A stretch of 64,000 nucleotides of DNA, from the NCBI RefSeq assembly GCF_003953935.1, contig NZ_RXLQ01000014.1, forward strand, positions 1-64,000, in the 5' to 3' direction. The DNA is from Massilia atriviolacea (GTDB taxonomy: Bacteria > Pseudomonadota > Gammaproteobacteria > Burkholderiales > Burkholderiaceae_D). Shown one piece after another: positions 19,090 to 26,893 of the stretch (its first letter is position 1; every line of letters begins with the position of its first letter). The translations under genes were made by a program, and so were the position numbers. The notes under the pieces are model-generated. The model did no database searches. It was not told where the DNA came from and saw only the letters and a program-made list of their open reading frames with translations.

Positions 19090-20106
19090 GCCCACACGGC
19101 TGAAAATGTAATTCCAGTTGACTATTCAAGCGGGTACGCAGGAGGGAGCTTCTCCGATTGGGCGGATGAAGGCGACTCTTATTCGTCTGGACCAAATCCT
19201 AATAGCCGTGATCGATCGCGTTATTCAATCTCTCGCGACGGCTCACCGCAGAGTCCCGTCGCGGACGTTCCCGTAAGTAATGATGAGGTCGCCTTTCTTA
19301 ATAGATTTTTATCAAATCCAGGGACGACCGAATTGATCGAAGGAAAACTTGGTACCTTGCCAGGTTTTAGCGAAAAAAGCAGATCGGTTGACGTGCGCGG
19401 CGGCAGTGCCAGTTTCGCGGACGCAGGCTATCAGTGGTCCGACTTGCCGGGCCAGGAATTAACACCGTTCCAACGTTATGGGAGTAACGCGGCGTTGGAT
19501 TCCTTCCTTAGAGCTCCTATAAATCTATTCGCAAATACAGTGGAGTTTCTTGGAAATAATTTGAATCTTAGCTTAACAATGCCTGGTCAGATTGATTACA
19601 TTTCTTTCATGGATGGTGTTAAGCAACCGTATGTTACAGACGTAGGTGACTATGCCGAGTTTGGTATAGGAATGGGCTTGGCCGCATTGAGTCCTCGTTA
19701 CCAAACACGCGGCACGGTAGCGCCAATGCCTGTAGCAACGGGACGGGTCACCATTCTTAATGGTGCAATTCCTGATGCGAACGAATTGCGTGCTGGCCAT
19801 GGATTGGCAGAATTAGGCCATAATGTAGATTTTTTGCCAACAGCTTCGTCACAGGGCATTAAAAATGTCCGTACGGCCGATATGGCGGTGAGTAAGGTCG
19901 GAAATGTTGATGTTTATACGCCTGAGTCAGTAAATCCAAATACTATTGTAAGGATGATTGAGAGCAAAGATTCGCAAGCATCCGGAATATTTATACAAAC
20001 CGAGTTGAGTGGTGTTGATCTTAATTCGATTGCTGAACGGACTTGGGGGAAGCCGAACGTAAAAAATATTGATACACTTTTTTTCAGAATAAAGACGGAG
20101 CAATAG
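19090..20106 (+). pseudogene. Orphan C-terminal part of a polymorphic toxin, CdiA tRNase-like tail
   Basis: The frame is open from just inside the IS right flank (in-frame TAA at 19087) to 20106 but has no credible start; the first usable codon is a TTG at 19333. The N-terminal half is a low-complexity, Ser/Asp/Gly-rich linker. The last 115 or so residues (from about VTILNGAIPDANELRAGHG, with LAELGHNVDFLP and NPNTIVRMIESKDSQASGI) resemble the CdiA C-terminal tRNase fold of contact-dependent inhibition systems. GC is visibly lower than the neighbours, a sign of transfer. A candidate immunity gene follows. I infer that the delivery part was lost, or that this is a silent tip cassette. Confidence 0.5.
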
Positions 20107-20140
20107 CTCGTTTCAACCGCCCAAAAGGAGGTAAATAAAA

Positions 20141-20413
20141 ATGCCAAAATTCACATGTAGTTGCGGTCACGACATGAATCTTTCACAAGGTCGGCCTGAT
20201 TTTGAGTTAGCCCTTATTCCAGAGAAACGCATTGAGGAGATTGCCGATTTCTTGGCAAGTGAAGTAAAAATGACGGATGAGCAGTTTTTCAACATGATTG
20301 ATGAGGTGAAACATACAGTCTACCGATGCCCGGTTTGTCGTAGATTACACGTGGAAAGTAGAATCAATAAGAATCATTTTGATACTTATGCCTTGGTACC
20401 TAGTCCGCAGTAG
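20141..20413 (+). CDS. Small protein with zinc-ribbon-like cysteines, candidate immunity protein
   Basis: A 90-residue protein preceded by a strong ribosome site (AAGGAGG, 20125-20131). It begins FTCSCGHDM and later has YRCPVCRRLH, so two Cys pairs could bind zinc. The middle is an acidic helix. It starts 34 bases after the toxin-like tail on the same strand with the same low GC, the usual place for an immunity gene. I do not recognise the family; the immunity role is inferred from position only. Confidence 0.55.
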   Translation: MPKFTCSCGHDMNLSQGRPDFELALIPEKRIEEIADFLASEVKMTDEQFFNMIDEVKHTVYRCPVCRRLHVESRINKNHFDTYALVPSPQ

Positions 20414-20464
20414 CGGTGCCAAGTCTGATATGTGGACACGGCCTCATCAGGATTCATATCTTGA

Positions 20465-20525
20465 ATAAAAAAAGCAGCCTCCAACCCCTGCTCGCTGAAG
20501 TGGAGGCGCCGGGTGCGGCTTTTTT
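20465..20525. terminator. Likely bidirectional terminator
   Basis: GCCTCCA (20477-20483) pairs with TGGAGGC (20501-20507). An A-run lies on the left (T-run for minus-strand transcripts) and a T-run on the right. It sits between the convergent candidate immunity gene and XRE gene and would serve both. Confidence 0.65.
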
Positions 20526-20551
20526 CGGCTGCTCGGATGGCAGCGAGAAAG

Positions 20552-21067
20552 CTACTTGAGCCGAGAGGACCAGCGTTCGGCCTCGTACTTGATGATCACC
20601 CCTTCCAGCAGTTGGCGGATGACGGCCTGTTGCGGCTCCGGCATGCCGGCGATGGCCAGGAACTGAAGGGCCAAGTTGGCGTCCGGCACCAGTTCGCTCT
20701 CCTCGAAAATCAGAAAATCGGTCGTCACGGGCAAGACCTGGGCGATCTTCTTGATCGCTTCCAGCGATGGCAGGGACGCGCCTGCTTCATAGCGCTTGAC
20801 CGGCGTAACATGCAAGCCGAGGGCATCAGCCAGCGCTGGCATTATCTCTTTTGTGTTGATGCGCGTTGCCGATTGCCTCGCCGCAAGTGACCTCGCACCG
20901 GCGTTTCCCCATTTACCACACCAGCCTTCATCGGTTTTGGAGGCCTTATCGATAACCCCAACTTCATTAAGCCGCGTTGGTCCATCGATCATGTTCAGCC
21001 GGCTGTCGGCGACCGGTTTCGGCCACAGGCGCAACAGTCCACAGCTCAAATCGTCTTGCATTGACAC
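20552..21067 (-). pseudogene. XRE-family regulator with degenerate N-terminus
   Basis: The segment LADALGLHVTPVKRYEAGASLP with SLEAIKKIAQVL is the second half of an HTH_3 domain, followed by VTTDFLIFEE and a C-terminal ERVIRQLLEGVIIKYEAERW-like tail (here QAVIRQLLEGVIIKYEAERW), as in short phage-repressor-like proteins. The residues in front (about 1-80, from 21067) do not look like the expected first helices of the HTH and I find no convincing start, so the 5' part seems altered. It may still make a truncated protein from an internal ATG. Neighbours are an accessory toxin cassette and a secreted propeller gene. Confidence 0.45.
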
Positions 21068-21217
21068 CGCTCAAACATCGGCCTCAGCCAGGTACTACGA
21101 TAGCAATCTACCTCGTAGACATTGCGCAGCTCGCTTCGGTAGACATGCCGGCGGAGCAGGCTCCCTGATACAGCTTTCCTCCGCGCATCCCGGCATGGCA
21201 TCGAACAGGACCCGATC

Positions 21218-22360
21218 ATGACACCGCTGTACGCGCCCATCCTCGCCGTCTTCATTCTCCCCGCCGCCATGGCCCAGCACAGCGACTGCCGCCAGTCCTG
21301 GATGCCGCCCGACGCACCCGCCTTCTGTCCGTTCGAACCCGAGCCGTCCCTGCCGGAAGCGCGCACCTATCATGCCGTCACGAGCGTGGGCAAGAACATC
21401 TACGTCGCCGGCGGCTACCAGTTCACCGCGTCGACCGGCGTGGTGACGTATTACAACAGCGTGCTGCTGTCGCGTATCGGCGCCAACGGCCGGCTCGGTG
21501 CGTGGAGCGTCGAACCGGCCTTTGCCACGGCGCGCGCGGGAACGGCGCTGGCGCAGGCCGGCAACTGCCTGTTCCTGGGCGGCGGCAGTTCCTCGACGCC
21601 GACCTCGCTCAACTACTATGACGACGTCCAGTTCGCGCGCATCCAGGCCAACGGGCGTTTGTCGGCCTGGACGACCAGCCCGGCGCGCCTGAAAACGCCG
21701 CGCTCGAACCACAGCCTGCTGGCCATCACGGCCGATCAGGGAACGTTTCTGTATGCGGTGGCGGGAGTGACCCAGATCGGGACCGACACGGTGCACCTGG
21801 ACGATGTGGAGGTCGCCAAAGTCGGCAACGACTGCGCGCTCGGCCCCTGGCAGATCGCCAACTTCCACATGAAAGGCGGGCGCAGCTCGCCGCAGGCGCT
21901 GGCGGTGCGCAAGCACATCGTGGCGATCGGCGGCTGGGGCGACCTGGATCTGTACGACGTTTTCGACGACGTGCAGGTCACGGCGCCGCGCCCGGACGGC
22001 ACGCTGGCGCCATGGCAGACCTCGCCCGCGCGCCTGACGTCCGGCCTGTACGGCCACGCCTCGGTGTTCGTACCCTCGCCGCAAGGGCCGCAGGCGCCGA
22101 TGCTGCTGACCGTGGGCGGCCAGCCCGGCACCGGCGCTTATGCCAACTGGATCAACTACAACTACGTGCGGCGCAACGAAAGCCTGCCGGACGCGCTCGG
22201 CCGCTGGCGCATCGCGCCCACCGGCAAGCTGCCGGCCGGGCGCGCCGGCCTGGGCGCGGTGGAGGCGGACGGGCGCTTGTTCGTCATCGGCGGCAACGAC
22301 GCGGCAGGGGTGTACTACCGCGATGTGCTGTCGGCACGCTTCGATGCCGGCCGGCCGTGA
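21218..22360 (+). CDS. Secreted kelch-like beta-propeller protein, function unknown
   Basis: 380 residues with a signal peptide (MTPLYAPILAVFILPAAMA). About five or six repeats of kelch type follow, each with a glycine pair and a pattern like KNIYVAGGYQ, NCLFLGGGSS, IVAIGGWGD, MLLTVGGQPG and RLFVIGGNDA, and each followed by a DVQ/ARI-NGRLSAW strand. A beta-propeller exported to periplasm or surface is likely. No catalytic residues can be assigned. It stands alone, between the degenerate XRE gene and the Fic system. Confidence 0.7.
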   Translation: MTPLYAPILAVFILPAAMAQHSDCRQSWMPPDAPAFCPFEPEPSLPEARTYHAVTSVGKNIYVAGGYQFTASTGVVTYYNSVLLSRIGANGRLGAWSVEPAFATARAGTALAQAGNCLFLGGGSSSTPTSLNYYDDVQFARIQANGRLSAWTTSPARLKTPRSNHSLLAITADQGTFLYAVAGVTQIGTDTVHLDDVEVAKVGNDCALGPWQIANFHMKGGRSSPQALAVRKHIVAIGGWGDLDLYDVFDDVQVTAPRPDGTLAPWQTSPARLTSGLYGHASVFVPSPQGPQAPMLLTVGGQPGTGAYANWINYNYVRRNESLPDALGRWRIAPTGKLPAGRAGLGAVEADGRLFVIGGNDAAGVYYRDVLSARFDAGRP

Positions 22361-22433
22361 AGGGAGACTGCGGCAAAAAGCGTTTCAGGTACAATGTCTG
22401 TGGGCGGCGTACCTATTACGCGGGAGTACTCAG

Positions 22434-22595
22434 ATGTTGACGAATGAAATGAAGCGGCAAATTTTCTTGAAACTGCGTTCCGAAAATTACCGCGCCAGCC
22501 TTCGGCTCGAAGGGCTCGTGCCGAGTCCGGTAAGCACCAGCGAGCCGGTCGTCAAAAAAATCGCGCTCCCTCTCAAGAAGAAGCATGGCCGGTAA
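22434..22595 (+). CDS. YhfG/VbhA-type antitoxin of the Fic protein
   Basis: A 53-residue protein resembling E. coli YhfG. It holds the Fic-inhibiting helix motif (S/T)xxxE(G/N) as SLRLEG, Ser22 to Gly27; the glutamate should block ATP binding in the Fic active site in trans. It overlaps the fic start by 11 bases, and a GGGAG ribosome site precedes it. The short length and gene order (antitoxin first) fit class I Fic systems. Confidence 0.82.
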   Translation: MLTNEMKRQIFLKLRSENYRASLRLEGLVPSPVSTSEPVVKKIALPLKKKHGR

Positions 22596-23178
22596 ATACG
22601 GTTCAGACGAGGATGGTGAGTATTGCTATCCTAACTCTAACGTGCTGATCAATAAGCTTGGCATCACTGACGAGGATGCACTGCAAGCGGCTGAAGTCCA
22701 GCTAAGCCAAACACGTATCGAACAGTTCCATCCGGATTTCGATAATTTTTCGTTGCCGGCGCTGCGCGCAATCCATTTCCATCTGTTTCAAGATCTGTAT
22801 GACTGGGCGGGCGAGCTCCGCACGGTTGACATTAGCAAAGGTAGCACCCGGTTTGCAACAGTCAGTCGCATTGAACCTGAAGCGGAAAAGCTGTTTCGGC
22901 AGCTGCAACAAGAAAACTTGCTAGTTGCTTTGCCGCGTGCGCACTTTGTTGCCCGACTCGCTCATTACTACTCTGAGCTGAATGTTATTCATCCATTCCG
23001 TGACGGAAATGGTCGCGCACAGCGTCTCATGTTCGAATTGATTGGGATTAATGCTGGCTTTGAGGTCCGCTGGCAAGCGATTTCACGCGCCGAATGGATT
23101 GATGCCAACATTGCCGCATTCAATTGCCAACTCGATTTGCTCACTACACTACTGGATCGTGTTCTTACTCCGATCTGA
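22585..23178 (+). CDS. Fic-family AMP transferase (toxin)
   Basis: 197-residue Fic protein with the full active-site motif HPFRDGNGR at 136-144 (catalytic His136) and the beta-hairpin flap region KGSTRFA. Such enzymes transfer AMP to target-protein hydroxyls, and the short E. coli homologue is held inactive by YhfG. No inhibitory helix is seen within the protein itself, consistent with control by the upstream antitoxin. GC is lower than in the flanking genes. Targets cannot be predicted; related VbhT/FicT proteins modify DNA gyrase and topoisomerase IV. Confidence 0.88.
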   Translation: MAGKYGSDEDGEYCYPNSNVLINKLGITDEDALQAAEVQLSQTRIEQFHPDFDNFSLPALRAIHFHLFQDLYDWAGELRTVDISKGSTRFATVSRIEPEAEKLFRQLQQENLLVALPRAHFVARLAHYYSELNVIHPFRDGNGRAQRLMFELIGINAGFEVRWQAISRAEWIDANIAAFNCQLDLLTTLLDRVLTPI

Positions 23179-23256
23179 CTCCTGCGAGCGCCCAAGTACG
23201 CATTCCCGTGCACGTCATCAGATTGCGGGGCAGCAAAAGCGTGCCCCGCCTGTATC

Positions 23257-24531
23257 TCAATCGAGCGGCACGCCCCGATACCTGTTCACCTCCGACGCCG
23301 TCACCGGCGGCGCCTTGTTGCCCCAGCTATTGCGCAGGTAGCTCACCACGGCCGCCACTTCATAGTCGTCCATGACGTGGCTGTACGGCGGCATGCCGTA
23401 CGGGCGCGGATTGCCGCCCGTGCTCGGCGCAAAGCCGCCGTTGAGGACGATGCGGATCGGGTTGACCGCTTCCTTCATGGTCAGCGCGCGGTTGCCGTCC
23501 AGCGGCGGGTAGTGCGGCGGCAAGCCCTTGCCGTCGGCCCCGTGGCACTCGATGCAGTTCGCTTCGTACAGCTTCTTGCCCTGCGCCAGCACTTCGGCCA
23601 CCCTCGGATCGGTCGACACTTCCACGGCCGGCGCCGGCGTGGCCGGCAGCGACTTCAGGTACACCGCCATCGCCGTCACGTCCCCGGTCTCCATGTGTTG
23701 CAGGCTGCGCTGCACGACTTCGGCCATCGGCCCGAACACGGTCGCGCGCGGCGAGACGCCGGTCTTGAGCAGGTCGACGATGTGCGGCACTTCCCAGCTG
23801 CCCAGCCCCGCTTCGGCGTCGGACGTGAGCGAGGGTGCATACCAGCCGATGGTCGGAATCAGTCCGCCCGACAAACCGTCTTCGCTGGCGCCGAAGCTGT
23901 TGCGCGTGCTGTGGCAGGCGGCGCAGTGGCCCAGGCCCTCGACCAGGTAGGCGCCGCGGTTCCACTGGGCGTTCTGGGTGCCGACCGGCACGTATTCGCC
24001 CGGCTTGAAGTACAGCAGGCGCCAGCCGGCCAGCATGATCTGCTGGTTGTACGGAAAGGCCAGGCTGTGCGGCTTGTTCGGCGCCTTCTGCGCGGGGATG
24101 CTCTGCATGAAGGCGTACAGCGCGTCCGAATCGGCGCGGCTGACCTTGGTGTAGTTGGTGTACGGGAAGGCCGGATACAGCAGGCGGCCGTCGCGCGATT
24201 TGCCGTTGTGCAGGGCGTTCCAGAAGTCGTCGGCGCTCCAGGCGCCGATGCCGGTGTCGCGGTCGGACGTGATGTTGGGCGCGATCAGGCTGCCGAAGGG
24301 CGTCTCCAGCGCGCGCCCGCCGGCATATTCGGCTCCGCCGCGCACGGTGTGGCACGCCATGCAGTCGCCGGCCTTGGCCAGGTAGGCGCCACGGGCAATG
24401 TTCTGGGCGGTCGGCGCGAAGTCGGCCGGCGATCGGGAGGCGATGAAGTCGTTGCGCGGCCAGGCCACTGCCACGGCCACGCCAATGACGCTGGCCAGCC
24501 CCGCGAGGCTGAGGAGGATTTTCTTTTTCAT
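23257..24531 (-). CDS. Tri-haem cytochrome c, alcohol/gluconate dehydrogenase cytochrome-subunit type
   Basis: 424 residues with an N-terminal signal/anchor (KKILLSLAGLASVIGVAVAVAW) and three haem c sites, CMACH, CAACH and CIECH. This is the layout of the cytochrome subunit of membrane-bound alcohol, gluconate and aldehyde dehydrogenases, which passes electrons to ubiquinone. Typical motifs are GRALETPFGSLIAPNITSD and YLVEGLGHCAACH. No flavin or quinoprotein catalytic subunit is adjacent. It follows the dihaem gene on the same strand by 15 bases, so they are probably co-transcribed. Confidence 0.85.
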   Translation of the reverse strand: MKKKILLSLAGLASVIGVAVAVAWPRNDFIASRSPADFAPTAQNIARGAYLAKAGDCMACHTVRGGAEYAGGRALETPFGSLIAPNITSDRDTGIGAWSADDFWNALHNGKSRDGRLLYPAFPYTNYTKVSRADSDALYAFMQSIPAQKAPNKPHSLAFPYNQQIMLAGWRLLYFKPGEYVPVGTQNAQWNRGAYLVEGLGHCAACHSTRNSFGASEDGLSGGLIPTIGWYAPSLTSDAEAGLGSWEVPHIVDLLKTGVSPRATVFGPMAEVVQRSLQHMETGDVTAMAVYLKSLPATPAPAVEVSTDPRVAEVLAQGKKLYEANCIECHGADGKGLPPHYPPLDGNRALTMKEAVNPIRIVLNGGFAPSTGGNPRPYGMPPYSHVMDDYEVAAVVSYLRNSWGNKAPPVTASEVNRYRGVPLD

Positions 24532-24546
24532 GAGGTGTTTCCTGGC

Positions 24547-25251
24547 TTAGTCCGGGGCGCTGCCGCACTGCATGGGCAGCGGGCGGGCGATGGCGGCGGC
24601 GGGGCGCGCTTCGGGCGCCACTTGCTGGGTACCGAGCCAGGCCGAGACGGCGTTCACGTCTTCCAGGCTGAGGCGTTCGGTGATGACGGCCATGCAGTCG
24701 GGCGCGTGGGCGCGGCGCGTCTTGTTGCGCCAGGCGCCGAACTGGGCGTTGAGATAGTCGCGCGGCAGGCCGGCCAGGCCGGGAATCGCGGGGGTGACGC
24801 CGGTCAGTTTTTCGCCGTGGCAGGCGATGCAGGCCGGTACCTTGAGGGCCGGGTCGCCTTGCAGGGCCAGCTGGCGGCCGCGCGCGAGGACGGCGGGCGC
24901 GGCCGGGGTGGCCTGCGCTGGCGGTGGCGGCAAGTGTTCGGCAGCGAAATGGTCGGCGATCTCGAGCAGGTAGGCGTCGGACAGGTGATCGACCATATAG
25001 GTCATCAGCGGATACTGGCGGCGGCCTTCGCGGAAATTGATCAGCTGGTTGTACAGGTAGCCGGCCGGCTTGCCGGAGATGCGCGGGAAATAGGCGTCGT
25101 TGACATCTTTCTTGGCATGGCAGGAGGCGCAGGCCAGCAGGCGCTGGGCCATCGTGTCCGGCAGCACGGCGGGGCGCTCGGCCGCGTGCAGCGGCGCCGC
25201 GGCGGACGCGAGCGCGCCGAGCACAAGCGCGCTGGTGAGGGTGTTTCGCAT
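24547..25251 (-). CDS. Dihaem cytochrome c, c4-like
   Basis: 234 residues with a signal peptide (MRNTLTSALVLGALASAAAPLHA) and two haem sites, CASCH and CIACH. Around them are c4-type phrases, such as AYFPRISGKPAGYLYNQLINFREGRR and PGLAGLPRDYLNAQFGAW. It should be a periplasmic electron carrier, upstream of the tri-haem cytochrome in one unit. I take the ATG at 25251, which gives the signal peptide; an open frame reaches 25416 but lacks homology. Divergent from a LysR gene 154 bases away. Confidence 0.84.
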   Translation of the reverse strand: MRNTLTSALVLGALASAAAPLHAAERPAVLPDTMAQRLLACASCHAKKDVNDAYFPRISGKPAGYLYNQLINFREGRRQYPLMTYMVDHLSDAYLLEIADHFAAEHLPPPPAQATPAAPAVLARGRQLALQGDPALKVPACIACHGEKLTGVTPAIPGLAGLPRDYLNAQFGAWRNKTRRAHAPDCMAVITERLSLEDVNAVSAWLGTQQVAPEARPAAAIARPLPMQCGSAPD

Positions 25252-25405
25252 GGATGATTCTCTGATAAGGTTACCGGTGACAACATCATAACGCGTCGGG
25301 GCAGGGCACGACAGGTGCAGTGCGCGGCGAAAAAGCGGATCAGGGCGGGCGGCGCAGGCGCTGCCGGCCCGGCAGCGCCATTCAGGAAAGGCAGGAAATA
25401 CCGTC

Positions 25406-26293
25406 ATGATCGACAAGCTGGAGATCAGTCATTTACGCATCCTCGATGCGTTGTTCAAGCTCGGCAAGCTGTCGGCGGCGGCCGAGCACCTGGGCGTGTC
25501 GCAGCAGGCCGTCAGCCTGCAGTTGAAGAAACTGCGCGACCTGATGCGCGATCCGCTGTTCGTGCGCACCGGACACGGCATGGCGGCCACGCCCTACGCC
25601 AGGTTGATCGAGCCGCACGTCCAGCAGGTGCTGGCGGACATCAGCGCCATTCCCTTGCCCGATTCGGTCACCCCCGACCGGGTCGAACGCACGCTGGCGA
25701 TCTGCGCCACCGATTACACGCAGCAGGTCATCGTCGGCCCCCTGATCCGCGACCTGCGCATCGCCGCGCCCGGGGTGAAGCTCATCGTCAGCGGCATCGC
25801 GGTGCATCACCTGACGCAAAAGATGCAGCAGGGCGAGATCGACCTGGCTTTCACGTCGGATGGCTATGTGCCGCCCGGACTCGTTTCCGAGCCGCTGTTT
25901 ATCGAACAGTATCGCTGCGTGGCGGCCGACCAGGCCATGCTCGCCGGCGGTGTCATGCCGCTCGACAGACTGGTCGGGTACGACTTCATCGTCACCTCGC
26001 CGGGGATCGGCAGTTTCAAGGGATCGGCCGATGCGTGGTTCGAACGCCAGGGCCTGCGCCGCAAGGTGGTGCTCTCGGCGCCCTCGTTTTTCATGGCGCA
26101 GCAGTATCTGCGGCAGTCGTCGATGGTGGGTTTTATGCCGGCGCGCCTGCTGCCTTGCGCGGGCCTGTTCGATATCCCGCTGGAGAAATACCCGCCTGGA
26201 TACGAAGTCGTGGCGGCCTACCATCCCAGCGCGAACAAGGACCCCTTCATGCGCTGGCTGCTGGGGCGGGTAAGGCTGCTGCTGAAGGCCTGA
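25406..26293 (+). CDS. LysR-family transcriptional regulator
   Basis: 295 residues: winged helix-turn-helix (residues 5-65, KLGKLSAAAEHLGVSQQAVSLQLKKLRD) and a LysR substrate-binding domain with IDLAFTSDGYVPPGL. Divergent from the cytochrome pair, so it may control them; its inducer is unknown. Confidence 0.88.
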   Translation: MIDKLEISHLRILDALFKLGKLSAAAEHLGVSQQAVSLQLKKLRDLMRDPLFVRTGHGMAATPYARLIEPHVQQVLADISAIPLPDSVTPDRVERTLAICATDYTQQVIVGPLIRDLRIAAPGVKLIVSGIAVHHLTQKMQQGEIDLAFTSDGYVPPGLVSEPLFIEQYRCVAADQAMLAGGVMPLDRLVGYDFIVTSPGIGSFKGSADAWFERQGLRRKVVLSAPSFFMAQQYLRQSSMVGFMPARLLPCAGLFDIPLEKYPPGYEVVAAYHPSANKDPFMRWLLGRVRLLLKA

Positions 26294-26391
26294 GCATCGG
26301 TTCGCTTGTATCGCTTACAAGCGCAGCCCGATTGATGGGCCTGGCGCGCGCCAGCATACTGCGGCCTCATTCTTTTCCAGCGAGGTCGTTC

Positions 26392-26796
26392 ATGAACATC
26401 CAACACATCAATCCGCCCGCCTTGTATGACGGCGCGCCGTTCGGCATGTCCCAGGCCGTTGTCGACGCCGGCAGCGGCCTGGTCTTCGTGTCGGGACAGG
26501 TCGATTGGGACACCGGCTATCAGGTCAGGCAGGGCGGGATGGAGGCGCAGGCCGAGGGCGCCTTGCACAACCTGCTGACGGTGCTGGAGGCGGCGGGGTC
26601 GTCGGCGGCCCGGGTGCTGCAACTGCGCGTGTATGTGCGGGGCGAACTGGGCGAGCATATGGCGGCGCTGGCGCCGGTGATGAACAAGTACTTCGGCGCA
26701 TCGCGCCCGGCGCTGACCGGCATCGGCGTGGCCTCGCTGGCGTCGCCGGAAACGCTGATCGAAATCGAAGCGCTGGCGCGGGTCGGCAATGCATGA
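26392..26796 (+). CDS. RidA/YjgF/UK114-family protein
   Basis: 134 residues of the RidA family, enamine/imine deaminases that protect PLP enzymes. The N-terminus has INPPALYDGAPFGMSQAVV. The conserved arginine is in ASRPALTGIGVASLASPETLIEIEALA, whose glutamates match the active-site side of the family. It starts 98 bases after the LysR gene. A specific substrate cannot be given, and several RidA subfamilies lack deaminase activity. Confidence 0.85.
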   Translation: MNIQHINPPALYDGAPFGMSQAVVDAGSGLVFVSGQVDWDTGYQVRQGGMEAQAEGALHNLLTVLEAAGSSAARVLQLRVYVRGELGEHMAALAPVMNKYFGASRPALTGIGVASLASPETLIEIEALARVGNA

Positions 26797-26893
26797 GCAG
26801 TGCGGGGCCGTGTCAATCGAGCTCTCCCTTTGCAGGCGGCGTGTATAGTTTGTAAAAAAGCTAATTTATCCGATTCCCACACCCACCGCATGC

